Source: Fidelibacterota bacterium | GTDB lineage: Bacteria > Fidelibacterota > Marinisomatia > SCGC-AAA003-L08 > D37C17 | NCBI GenBank assembly: GCA_014381415.1 | Contig: JACNLQ010000076.1 | Span: 1-38,738, forward strand | Length of the DNA: 38,738 bases | Direction of reading: 5' to 3' | Shown here: piece after piece, positions 9,268 to 17,557 of the stretch | How positions within the stretch are numbered: position 1 is the stretch's first letter | Layout: each line of letters starts with the position of its first letter | The notes under the pieces: generated by a model | Databases searched by the model: none | The model's input: only the letters and a program-made list of their open reading frames with translations | Told to the model about the DNA's origin: nothing | Translations under genes and position numbers: made by a program

Positions 9268-11097
9268 TTATTTATCCCCAATACTTTTTTTAAGCCTGAA
9301 TATCTGCACCAGCTTCTCAAACCCCTTCAATTCATGGGAACCAAAATCTTCAATTTCATAATCATCCTTCACAAAGAAATAAGTATCTTCATCCAAGAGA
9401 ATATCTCCCGCAGTTCCAGCGCTATCGAGACGTGAAGCTTTATTTACCACCGAACCAATCACAGTATAATCCACTTTTTCAGGGGGACCGATATTCCCCA
9501 CTTTGGCATATCCAGTAGCTATACCTACATACACAGAAAATGGAAATCGATTCTGGTCTTTATATTTTTCGTCCAATTCACCTGCTTTTTTCTGCATAGC
9601 AACAGCTGACTTTATCGCCGCCTGTGCGCTGGTCACTCCATCTGGTGGATTTTCAAAAAATGCCATAATTCCATCGCCCATATATTTATCTACGATACCC
9701 TTATTGGCAAAAACAATAGACGTCATCTCTGAAAAATATTCCTCCAGAACAGCCTGAACTTCTGCCGGGTCTGCCTTATCTGTAAATGATGTGAAACCGG
9801 CAATGTCAGAGAAAAGTACAGTAATCCTCTTACGCTCTCCCCCTAACTTCAGCATATCAGGATCATTCTTTATTTTATCCATGAGATGGGGAGACAGGTA
9901 ACTTTGGAGGCTCCCTTCTAACACGCCCATAGTAACTTGTGATTGATATACCAGATAAATCAACATAAATCCTGTAGCACAACCAACTGGAATTAAAATT
10001 GGAAAAACAGGTATCAGCCAACCAAAATAAACAAAGACAATAAAATTAATGACTATGTATCCAATTAAAATACCAGTGGATAAAATACCAAATCTAAATA
10101 CATCCAATGTGGTTGCTAATAAAACCATTACAATAAACAACAGTACTACCAAGACCATTGGTATTCCAGAAGACGGCGTTTGAATAAACGAATTCTCTAA
10201 TATGTTGCTGATGAGAATACCATAAATTAATGAATTGGGAACCGTGCTATCGAGTGGTGTATTGCTGAAATCTTTTACTGCAGGTGTATGATCACCAAAA
10301 ATAACTGTTCTCCCACGTAAATTTGGGGGTTTGGGAGAATTAATAATATCTATGGCAGAAATACTAACAAATTTGCCTGATTTTCTGAGGTTTTGAATTT
10401 TATCTTCACTTAAATAGTTGATTATCATATTCCCATTACCATCTAATGGAATTTCCAAGTTCTTAGTACTGATACTATCCATTGGAAAATTCTGTAATAC
10501 TAACAACCTATCACTTACTACATCAATATTGGATAAATCATAACCCTTATGTTGACACAAAATCCGCAAGAAAAAGTGTGGTACCAGCATACCATTCATT
10601 TCTGCCACAACTGGAATTCTGCGTAGTATTCCGTCAGCGTCTGCTTCAATATTGACAAGCCCTAAACTACCAGATTCCATAAAGTCAGGTTTTGGTTTAT
10701 AAGGTATATTGACGATATGCTTCACTTTGTTAGGTTGCACAACAGGTAAATCATCATAACCAAGTTCATCTAGAATAACTGGATGGTCATAAACTGAGAG
10801 GGGGATATCATTAAGACCAAACTCTACCAGATAGGGATTAACCGCTACATAAGAATTTTCAATCGCCATTAGAAGTCGCTGCCAACCAGTTGTATCTAAT
10901 GTGATGGTAAATATCACATCAATACCCAGGCTTGTGGGTTCACCAGCATTTATTTTTTCAAATGTTGCAGCATACAGATCATAGGGCCAGAGGTCTAACC
11001 CCGATTGTTTTTTGGTGGCATCATCTAAATTAACTAAAACCACGTCAGAATTCATGCTTGGGTCCTTTTCCAACTGACTCCGAACACCGAATTTCAA
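9268..11097 (-). CDS. CHASE2-domain class III adenylate cyclase
   Basis: Membrane receptor making cyclic AMP. An extracytoplasmic CHASE2 sensor (about residues 1-285, with VVLVNLDDAT, PYDLYAATFEKI and LGIDVIF) is followed by three helices (about 305-390) and a cyclase domain (about 420-605). The cyclase keeps both metal Asp residues (FSDIAGF and the GDG of KYMGDGIMAFF), the adenine-contacting Lys (DKYMGDG), the Thr of VDYTVIG and the transition-state Asn/Arg (VNKASRL). This fits an active class IIIb enzyme. The coordinate given uses a TTG. However, the same frame continues 45 codons upstream to the TAG of the DUF4384 gene and encodes the missing N-terminal helix (LIVWGAFTAGVVFLLLWLF), with no ATG, GTG or TTG. 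The true start is therefore probably non-standard (ATT at 11220 behind AGAGAAG, or CTG at 11193). Confidence 0.88.
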   Translation of the reverse strand: MKFGVRSQLEKDPSMNSDVVLVNLDDATKKQSGLDLWPYDLYAATFEKINAGEPTSLGIDVIFTITLDTTGWQRLLMAIENSYVAVNPYLVEFGLNDIPLSVYDHPVILDELGYDDLPVVQPNKVKHIVNIPYKPKPDFMESGSLGLVNIEADADGILRRIPVVAEMNGMLVPHFFLRILCQHKGYDLSNIDVVSDRLLVLQNFPMDSISTKNLEIPLDGNGNMIINYLSEDKIQNLRKSGKFVSISAIDIINSPKPPNLRGRTVIFGDHTPAVKDFSNTPLDSTVPNSLIYGILISNILENSFIQTPSSGIPMVLVVLLFIVMVLLATTLDVFRFGILSTGILIGYIVINFIVFVYFGWLIPVFPILIPVGCATGFMLIYLVYQSQVTMGVLEGSLQSYLSPHLMDKIKNDPDMLKLGGERKRITVLFSDIAGFTSFTDKADPAEVQAVLEEYFSEMTSIVFANKGIVDKYMGDGIMAFFENPPDGVTSAQAAIKSAVAMQKKAGELDEKYKDQNRFPFSVYVGIATGYAKVGNIGPPEKVDYTVIGSVVNKASRLDSAGTAGDILLDEDTYFFVKDDYEIEDFGSHELKGFEKLVQIFRLKKSIGDK

Positions 11098-11232
11098 ATC
11101 TGTTATTTTCAGTTCAAAATGATGGGTGAGAATGGGAAACAGCCAAAGTAAGAAAAATACGACTCCTGCTGTAAAGGCACCCCAAACAATCAGTTGGCGG
11201 TTAGAATTAGAGTTCTGAATGATTAGACTTCT

Positions 11233-11868
11233 CTATTTATGGATTAAAACTATTTTCTGAAAAGCAATACCACCTGATCCTTTACACTCATGTGTAAGAC
11301 TCATTTCCTTCAGCTCATCGTCATCATCACCTCGAAATGCTACACCGCCTACCAGAGGTTTATCCAATCGACTTGCAATACTGGATAAATCAGCCTTTAC
11401 ATTTGGATCCAAATCATCTAAATGTGTTTGAATCCTCTTTGCCAACTTTATTTTCCCTTTTTTTGGAGCCGACTCATAGCGGGATAATAGTTTTATCAAT
11501 TCCGACAGTGGTTCGTTACTGTTAAGCAAGTAGAACGTCTCATTTCCAACAGGATTTGTTAACCCGCCTCGAAGGATTGTTGTATATAAAGTATCAGGAC
11601 TATTTTCATCTATTGAAACTTCAGGTAAGATCAGGCTGTAAATACCATCCGAATCTAAATATATGAGATAAAAGTGACTATTAAGGATATAGCCTATATT
11701 CACTCTGATTTCATCATTTGTATGCACAATTGATTTATCTCCTAATTCTACAGTAGAATCAGGGTTGGATTGAACTTGTCCAATAAATCCATATCTGAAA
11801 TTGATATTTTTGCCACCATCGGCTTGTAATAGCGTAAACCCCAATATAATTGTAAATAAAATGTTCAT
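11233..11868 (-). CDS. DUF4384-domain secreted protein
   Basis: 211 residues with a signal peptide (MNILFTIILGFTLLQA). The block DEIRVNIGYILNSHFYLIYLDSDGIYSLILPE (about 52-84), which I read as DUF4384, is a beta-rich domain often found with, or fused to, secreted caspase-like peptidases. A helical segment (about 118-165) and a GGVAFRGDDDD / GSGGIAFQKIVLIHK end follow. AGGAGGT lies eight bases before the ATG. It is 16 bases downstream of the giant T9SS cargo gene and directly upstream of the CHASE2 cyclase, whose frame it shares across its own TAG stop. In relatives the DUF4384 domain is thought to be a regulatory or binding module; the role here is inferred only from neighbourhood (a caspase-like gene heads the run). 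Confidence 0.72.
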   Translation of the reverse strand: MNILFTIILGFTLLQADGGKNINFRYGFIGQVQSNPDSTVELGDKSIVHTNDEIRVNIGYILNSHFYLIYLDSDGIYSLILPEVSIDENSPDTLYTTILRGGLTNPVGNETFYLLNSNEPLSELIKLLSRYESAPKKGKIKLAKRIQTHLDDLDPNVKADLSSIASRLDKPLVGGVAFRGDDDDELKEMSLTHECKGSGGIAFQKIVLIHK

Positions 11869-11884
11869 AACTCTAACCTCCTTA

Positions 11885-14800
11885 TTATTTCACCAATATA
11901 ATTTTCTGCATTTTACTAAACTGCAATCTATCTTCTGAATTATATACATTCATACGTATAAAATACATTCCGCTGGCATGGTTCGAAGCATTCCAGGCTG
12001 TCTCATAATATCCTGCTGATTTTACTCCATTTTCAAGATATGTAACCAATCTACCCTGAACATTATAAACAGATAAAACGATATCAGATTCCACAGGAAT
12101 GGCGTATTGTACACTTGTTATAGGATTAAAGGGGTTGGGATACGCAGGACTCAGTTCAAAATTATCTGGAATAGGTGAAAATATCAGCATCTGAGAACCA
12201 CTGCTTAGAATTTCATTTTTTGTTGATATTTTATATTGGATTTCCAGTTTTTGTTCTTTTTTTGACTGTGACTTGAAATTCCCTAATGTAACCTCAGAAA
12301 GATTAATGCTCCCGTTTAGGTTTATTAAATTCATTTCTTTAATTTTTCCATTTTCAAATTCACGATTAAGTGCTAAATCAAATTGACTATCGTTATCTGA
12401 TGATTCAAACAAAAGAGTACTATTTTCAGTATTTATTTCAAACCAAATATGACTAATTGGCTCTGTATATTCAGAGATATTCATTATGAGTTGACCTTCA
12501 ATAATTTCCAATATTGGAGGCAAACCAAATGCATCCATTTGTTTTTTAACACGCCCCATATTATCAGATGACCAATTCCACATGAGAACAAAGGCCATTA
12601 TATCTTCAATATCCCATTGTCCATCAAATTCTGGTTTTAAATACGGCAAATCACCAGCGGAACATGGATTTCCATCTAAGCAAGGTCCTAATTCATATTC
12701 ATAATTATCTGTTCCCCAATTACTAATAAGGGTTGCGATATCTTCAGTATCAATAACAATTCCGCCCTCGTCATACCCACTATTATTATAATCACCTACA
12801 TAGGTAATATAGTATGACCAAGAAGAATCGGTATATACGTTGTTCATTTCAAATCCTACTCCACCAGATCTAATCATCGAAGCATCAATATCAATATTAA
12901 TGGTGCCACCAGAAGTTAATTCATTAAATGAAATGAGAATTATTTTATTATCCCCACTGCTACCAACATCAACTGAAAATCCATCACCATGAGAGGATGA
13001 TATACTCACCCCCTGGCTACTTTCACCATCTAATTCATTTGAAAATTCAATCTCTATACTTTTGGTATTTAGTGGAAGAATATTGTTAGGTGAAATTGAA
13101 ATATCCATAATTTGGGGGATGCATGAATTGTCACCATCACAATTTCCACAATCAACAAGAATACAAGATCCATCATCTTCATTGGCTGTATCTTCAAAAT
13201 TACATGCTGCATTATCTGTACAGCCAAGAATGATAGCACTTTCAAATAATAACTCAGTACAATTGCCATCATCGGAAATTTGGAGAGTTAATTGATTATT
13301 TTCTACTAAATAAGAACTTGTGCACCCCCAATTTGAACCTCCTCCATCAGGGGTTTTTATACAAAACTGATCTTCTTCGTTTATTCCCCATTCATCATAC
13401 ATTTCCGCTTCACAATCTCCTGAAGCTAAGTTGCAAATAAACTCTGTACCATATTTCTCATTACAATCTTTATCTTCAACACAATTTATATCAAATATAA
13501 AATCCATTTTATGGGAACCATCATCATCAAACTTGATGCTGGAAGGAAAATAATTCTCTTCAAGACTACAGTCCTCATTTTCACTATTCCATTCACATCC
13601 AAAATATTCACAGATAGTTTGGTTGTCACTATAATCATTACAATTTAATTCAAATTGACAGCCAGTGTTCATAAAGCTACTCCCCGTAAACAACCATTCC
13701 CCCGTAATGGCGTCAGGATAACTTAGACAATTATTATTTCCATAACAGACACCACAAGCATCTTTATATTCGCAGCTTCCGTCATCTTCTGTTGCAGATT
13801 CGTTATAATTACAGGCTGAGTCATCCATACAACCCTGTATTGGGGAGGCAATAGAAAAGTTTACTATATATTCATTATTGCTGCCAGTAGTAATTGGGGT
13901 TCTATCATCATTATTTTCTACAAGTCGAAATAGCATAGAATGATCACCATCATTCAAGTTGTTAATAACAAATGAATTACTAAACTCATCATACCAAACA
14001 CCAGAGGAGGGATCATCTATATTATAATAAATATGCCCATCCCCGGAAAACCCTAAATTAAAATTGGGAGTGATAATTTTAATTGGAATTGAAGCATTAG
14101 CTGTGAGTCGTATCATACCCTCTATAGGATACACCACAATTATTTCTTTTTCACATTGCTGACCATTAAATGTATCATTATTTGTACCCAACTGTGTTTG
14201 TAAAGTTGAATTGATATTTTCACAAAAACTATTTCCTACTATTTTGCTCTCTAAAAATGAAAGGTAATTAGAAAAACCCTCATTATCATTTAAATAATGT
14301 TCATATAATTGCTGAATCACAGCTACGGGGATATCATCTCTAAAATGGTTATTAGCAATACTAATTGAATTAAGATTTGGAATAAATCCAAGTATTTCTG
14401 ATATATTACCCGTCAAATGATTTTCAGATAAATCTAAAACACGTAAATAATATAATAGTTTTATTTCTGAGGGGATCCCACCCATAAGTCCACATTGATT
14501 ACAATCCCATTCTTCTAACCTGCCATCTACCCAAACCTGATTTCCCAATTCAAGGGGATCAATGATTCCATCATTATTAGTATCATTATTAAGGCTCAGA
14601 GTATGGTCGTTACCGTCACCAAAAGCAGAGGAGTTATCAATGAACTTTTGCAAAATAGATATTTCAAACGCACAATACTGCGAACTGTTGATTGTTATAA
14701 AATTATCACAAGTGCAAGCGTAGTTACAATGCCCATCATCTTCAGTTGCAAATTCGTCATAATTGCAAGCACTTATATCTGTACAACCAAACCTACCACC

Positions 14801-16111
14801 AAGAATATTTCCGTCACAATCATAGCCTGTTTCAGGGCCATCCCCACCACACACACCACATTCATCTACCTCTGCACCCTCCCCAAAATTGCAGGAGCAC
14901 CCTTGATTTGCAAACCAGCATGAGCCGTCATTTGTTACTGCGGTGTAATTATAATTGCAGGCCTCCTCAATTGTACAACCGGTAATGCCGTCACCTGTTC
15001 CGTCCCCCTCCTCCACACAATCCCCACCGTCATTGTTGTAACAGGTGAGATCGCATCCATAAGGCTGATCTTCACAGTCTCCGGCTCCATCACCTACCCA
15101 GTTTTCTGGACAACATTCTTTAATCGTTACACCAGTATTTGACTCATAATTTGGACTACAATTAACAACTTCTCCTGCATTACAAGTAATTTGGGTTTCA
15201 CAGGTTGAACCATCACCGCCACAAATACCACAGGAATCGTAACAAGAACTATCATTATTTGTACAGTTACAGGAGTCATCAATATCACTATTGTTGGGAA
15301 CCCAATTATCAGATTCATTATCAGGCTCACAATGACTACTTGAAGTAGCACCCGCGCCTAAGCCATCTCCATCATTATCTATCCAATAGGTTGCGCTTAC
15401 GGCCCCTTCACCATTGGAACAATTACAATTTGGATTGGCATACCAGCAGGAGCCATCATCACTGGTTGCTATGGAACTATAATTACAAGCCGAACTATTC
15501 ATGCAGCCCGTTATTTCACCGGGGTTAACTTCACCACAGTCACCACCGTCATTATTATAGCACGTAAGGTCACAGCCGTATTTCTGATCAGAGCAGTCTC
15601 CTGTATCATCACCAATCCAAGCTTCAGAGCAGCAAGACATAACGGTGACACCATCTGTCTCTGATTCACCATTGGGGCTGCAATTGGGGACATACCCGGC
15701 CTCACAACTATTACTGGATATTTGAAATATTCCACTGCTGCCCGAACCGGTGTTGCCATAATTATCAGTAACTGAAATGACTAAATGCACACTATCAGTG
15801 TTGCTTAGGTCTGGCACAACCCAATTTATGGCATTATTGTAAAGATATACATCATAAGTGGATTGATATATATCTGCCAAATACAATTGAACCTTGGTTG
15901 TATCTGTACTTGAATCATCACTTACAGAAAGACCAAGGGGAATGGTTGCGCCAGCAGTTAAAATATCACCGCTTGCAGGGTATGAAATGGTAACAACCGG
16001 TACCTTATAATCTAATATTCCCACTGCAGAATAACCCACCCCGGTATCTGCCATGAGCAGGCTTGTACAGGTTGATAAAATTAATAATAATATATTGTTT
16101 TGTTTCTTCAT
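11885..16111 (-). CDS. Giant secreted T9SS-type cargo protein with Cys-rich, LRR and dockerin-like repeats
   Basis: About 1,408 residues from the ATG at 16111, which has AAAGGG eleven bases upstream; an in-frame GTG at 16123 lacks a spaced ribosome-binding site. Order of parts: signal peptide (MKKQNNILLLILSTCTSLLM); an Ig-like region; two ~55-residue Notch/LNR-like cysteine repeats (around 15520-15710 and 15000-15180, each ending GCDLTCYNNDGGDC); five GCxxxxACNY...DDGxC repeats between 13135 and 15520; an LRR patch (LRVLDLSENHLTGNISEILG, around 14300-14560); dockerin-like Asp loops (GDYNNSGYDEG...DTEDIATLISNWGT and LKPEFDGQWDIEDIMAFVL, around 12585-12800); and a C-terminal sorting domain beginning LSPAYPNPFNPITSVQYAIP and ending KMQKIILVK. 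The last is the signature of Por/T9SS substrates. Predicted to be exported and anchored or released at the cell surface, possibly as an adhesin or scaffold. No enzyme domain is visible. Confidence 0.9.
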   Translation of the reverse strand: MKKQNNILLLILSTCTSLLMADTGVGYSAVGILDYKVPVVTISYPASGDILTAGATIPLGLSVSDDSSTDTTKVQLYLADIYQSTYDVYLYNNAINWVVPDLSNTDSVHLVISVTDNYGNTGSGSSGIFQISSNSCEAGYVPNCSPNGESETDGVTVMSCCSEAWIGDDTGDCSDQKYGCDLTCYNNDGGDCGEVNPGEITGCMNSSACNYSSIATSDDGSCWYANPNCNCSNGEGAVSATYWIDNDGDGLGAGATSSSHCEPDNESDNWVPNNSDIDDSCNCTNNDSSCYDSCGICGGDGSTCETQITCNAGEVVNCSPNYESNTGVTIKECCPENWVGDGAGDCEDQPYGCDLTCYNNDGGDCVEEGDGTGDGITGCTIEEACNYNYTAVTNDGSCWFANQGCSCNFGEGAEVDECGVCGGDGPETGYDCDGNILGGRFGCTDISACNYDEFATEDDGHCNYACTCDNFITINSSQYCAFEISILQKFIDNSSAFGDGNDHTLSLNNDTNNDGIIDPLELGNQVWVDGRLEEWDCNQCGLMGGIPSEIKLLYYLRVLDLSENHLTGNISEILGFIPNLNSISIANNHFRDDIPVAVIQQLYEHYLNDNEGFSNYLSFLESKIVGNSFCENINSTLQTQLGTNNDTFNGQQCEKEIIVVYPIEGMIRLTANASIPIKIITPNFNLGFSGDGHIYYNIDDPSSGVWYDEFSNSFVINNLNDGDHSMLFRLVENNDDRTPITTGSNNEYIVNFSIASPIQGCMDDSACNYNESATEDDGSCEYKDACGVCYGNNNCLSYPDAITGEWLFTGSSFMNTGCQFELNCNDYSDNQTICEYFGCEWNSENEDCSLEENYFPSSIKFDDDGSHKMDFIFDINCVEDKDCNEKYGTEFICNLASGDCEAEMYDEWGINEEDQFCIKTPDGGGSNWGCTSSYLVENNQLTLQISDDGNCTELLFESAIILGCTDNAACNFEDTANEDDGSCILVDCGNCDGDNSCIPQIMDISISPNNILPLNTKSIEIEFSNELDGESSQGVSISSSHGDGFSVDVGSSGDNKIILISFNELTSGGTINIDIDASMIRSGGVGFEMNNVYTDSSWSYYITYVGDYNNSGYDEGGIVIDTEDIATLISNWGTDNYEYELGPCLDGNPCSAGDLPYLKPEFDGQWDIEDIMAFVLMWNWSSDNMGRVKKQMDAFGLPPILEIIEGQLIMNISEYTEPISHIWFEINTENSTLLFESSDNDSQFDLALNREFENGKIKEMNLINLNGSINLSEVTLGNFKSQSKKEQKLEIQYKISTKNEILSSGSQMLIFSPIPDNFELSPAYPNPFNPITSVQYAIPVESDIVLSVYNVQGRLVTYLENGVKSAGYYETAWNASNHASGMYFIRMNVYNSEDRLQFSKMQKIILVK

Positions 16112-16134
16112 AAATTCATACACCCTTTGGACTG

Positions 16135-16309
16135 CATTGACTACCTGCCTGCAGTAGCGGAGCGTATTGGGGAGTCAATGTGTAATTACCTCACATCCAT
16201 AAGCTCACAGCAGAGCGTGGATTAACTACATTATTCTTCACCAATAAAATCGACGCAGTCGATTAACTACATAACTCCATAAAAATATTTTCGATGGGGC
16301 AAGCCCCAT
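16135..16309. repeat. Cluster of short inverted and direct repeats between FISUMP and T9SS cargo genes
   Basis: Within this spacer I see an 8-bp inverted repeat (CATTGACT 16135-16142 / AGTCAATG 16173-16180) and a directly repeated GATTAACTACAT (16220-16231 and 16261-16272). There is also a 7-bp hairpin AATCGAC-GCA-GTCGATT (16248-16264) and a 7-bp hairpin ATGGGGC-AA-GCCCCAT (16294-16309). No gene is present. The hairpins may end or stabilise the FISUMP transcript, or be remnants of small palindromic elements. Confidence 0.6.
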
Positions 16310-16327
16310 ACCCCAAATAGTCAAATA

Positions 16328-16387
16328 GTCAACCCTGTTGAATGATGCTTCGCATCAAAATCAAAGATTTTATTCCACAGGGTCAAC
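16328..16387. repeat. 60-bp element with 15-bp imperfect terminal inverted repeats and two inner hairpins
   Basis: Ends GTCAACCCTGTTGAA (16328-16342) and TTCCACAGGGTCAAC (16373-16387) pair at 12 of 15 positions. Inside are two perfect hairpins, TGATGC-TTC-GCATCA (16343-16357) and AAAATC-AAA-GATTTT (16357-16371). The fold is a three-way junction. It begins only five bases after the FISUMP stop codon at 16392 on the minus strand. It may be a miniature palindromic repeat or a structured transcript end; it lacks a T tract of the usual kind. Confidence 0.6.
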
Positions 16388-16391
16388 AAAA

Positions 16392-17393
16392 CTAATCCCC
16401 CAAGCAACGAACACTAAAGCCGCCTCGCTTATTGGTGCTGTACCGGATCACATTTGAATTATAGTAATTCAGTTCCCGGGACCAGGCATTGCCACTACTG
16501 CTCTCAGAAGACGACCAAAAGGAACCGGACCAACCCATAGTGGCGGAGTAAGTACCATTATCGTAGCCGCGGTAACCAGCGGGAAGTCCGGTGAAGCCGC
16601 TACTGCCAAATTCACTGTTATTCTTTAAGATTCCACTATACCATAGGTCTGCCCCACCTGCTAATTTACTGCCCTCATTGGTACCTCTCGAGCCTGTATC
16701 ATTGGCTTCTGATTCGCTCATGCCTAAGTACATCTCTAATACTTTATATTCATCATCAGTAGGTACATGATAACCTTCAGGGCAGACTCCTCTCTCATCA
16801 TCTACTGCATACCAGTTGTAAAGGTTGCCATAGGTCTCCTTATAGGAAGGGTTGTCTTCATAATAGCCATAAGCACCGGTGCTTAAATTTTCCCATACAT
16901 TTGGCTCAGAAGATTCATCCTGCACATATTGAATTTCGTCTCCATTATTATAATGGGTTGTTTTCAGGTTTTCTGCCATCCAGAGCTGGTTACCAATTTG
17001 AACAGTGGCATAGCTATTGCCATCGTAGTCGGCAATAGTGGTGGCAGCCTGCGTATCATCGGCAGTTATTTTAATAATAACCTCATTACTGTAGGTATTG
17101 GGGTTGCCTGTGCCATACTGCCAAATAATATGTTTGCCAGTGCCCGAATAAATACCCCTGCCAACATCACCACTTACCAATGAATCAATGTTAAAAAGAT
17201 TACTGGTATCAGAAACATTTGAAATTACAGCGATGCTTATTTTCAACGAATCACCATCGGCATCATCCACATCATAATATACATCTACAATGCCACTGCC
17301 ATCGGTTCGTTGGGCAAAGGAAACATTACTCACCACCGGCGGGGTGTTTGTGGTAAATGCAAAACTGCATATTATCATAAATATTATAAACAT
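16392..17393 (-). CDS. FISUMP-domain (Fibrobacter major paralogous domain) secreted protein
   Basis: About 333 residues if started at the ATG at 17393, which begins a signal peptide (MFIIFMIICSFAFTTNTPPV). An Ig/PKD-like stretch with VDVYYDVDDADGDSLKI follows, then a FISUMP domain from about residue 130 to the end. Its landmarks are IGNQLWMAENLKTTHYNNG, YGNLYNWYAVDD, CPEGYHVPTDDEY, GGFSVRC and the closing LGD. The family is surface-associated, with a C-type-lectin-like look and no known enzyme activity. The start is debatable. The frame stays open upstream to an ATGATGATG at 17561 that overlaps the lipoprotein stop, but the extra 56 residues are translated palindromic repeat with no coherent protein character. 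A 28-bp palindrome sits two bases before the ATG at 17393, leaving no ribosome-binding site there. Confidence 0.82.
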   Translation of the reverse strand: MFIIFMIICSFAFTTNTPPVVSNVSFAQRTDGSGIVDVYYDVDDADGDSLKISIAVISNVSDTSNLFNIDSLVSGDVGRGIYSGTGKHIIWQYGTGNPNTYSNEVIIKITADDTQAATTIADYDGNSYATVQIGNQLWMAENLKTTHYNNGDEIQYVQDESSEPNVWENLSTGAYGYYEDNPSYKETYGNLYNWYAVDDERGVCPEGYHVPTDDEYKVLEMYLGMSESEANDTGSRGTNEGSKLAGGADLWYSGILKNNSEFGSSGFTGLPAGYRGYDNGTYSATMGWSGSFWSSSESSSGNAWSRELNYYNSNVIRYSTNKRGGFSVRCLGD

Positions 17394-17394
17394 G

Positions 17395-17422
17395 GTAGAG
17401 CCACGGCGCGCCGTGGCTCTAC
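17395..17422. repeat. 28-bp perfect palindrome (copy A of a small palindromic repeat)
   Basis: GTAGAGCCACGGCG (17395-17408) followed by its exact reverse complement (17409-17422). On the minus strand it is preceded by CGTGGTAAAACACACC and followed directly by C and the FISUMP ATG. The outer GTAGAG...CTCTAC resembles the GTAGAGACG-type palindromes scattered through many FCB and cyanobacterial genomes. It could form a strong RNA hairpin over the translation start. Confidence 0.85.
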
Positions 17423-17490
17423 GGTGTGTTTTACCACGATTATTTATCATGTTACCATTCAATTTTGGTAATCGGTTTAACATCGGGGGT

Positions 17491-17512
17491 GAGACACGGC
17501 ACCCCGTGTCTC
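17491..17512. repeat. Hairpin repeat (copy B of the same palindromic family)
   Basis: GAGACACGG (17491-17499), a four-base loop, and CCGTGTCTC (17504-17512). The minus-strand flank CGTGGTAACACCAACC parallels that of copy A (CGTGGTAAAACACACC), so the two are diverged copies of one roughly 50-base unit about 90 bases apart, both between the lipoprotein and FISUMP genes. Confidence 0.75.
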
Positions 17513-17557
17513 CATGGTTGGTGTTACCACGAAAATTATTAAATAATCCACCCATCA

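Noticed and set aside
6974-11235. Alternative genetic code in which TAG is a sense codon
   Set aside because: TAG ends several intact genes cleanly (1186-1188, 3593-3595, 26166-26168), and only the Wzi-like gene is interrupted by it.
9268-11868. DUF4384 and CHASE2 cyclase as one protein read through the TAG at 11233
   Set aside because: The DUF4384 protein has a signal peptide and a natural-looking end. A fused chain would place CHASE2 and the cyclase on the wrong sides of the membrane by helix counting.
14603-14985. Open frames on the plus strand inside the giant gene rich in His and Thr
   Set aside because: They are the antisense of the cysteine repeats and have no ribosome-binding site or family resemblance.
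16392-17393. FISUMP protein as a diversity-generating retroelement target, with the four-helix-bundle gene as Avd
   Set aside because: No reverse transcriptase or template repeat is visible in the window, and the four-helix-bundle gene is over 15 kb away with the features of the solitary intervening-sequence type.
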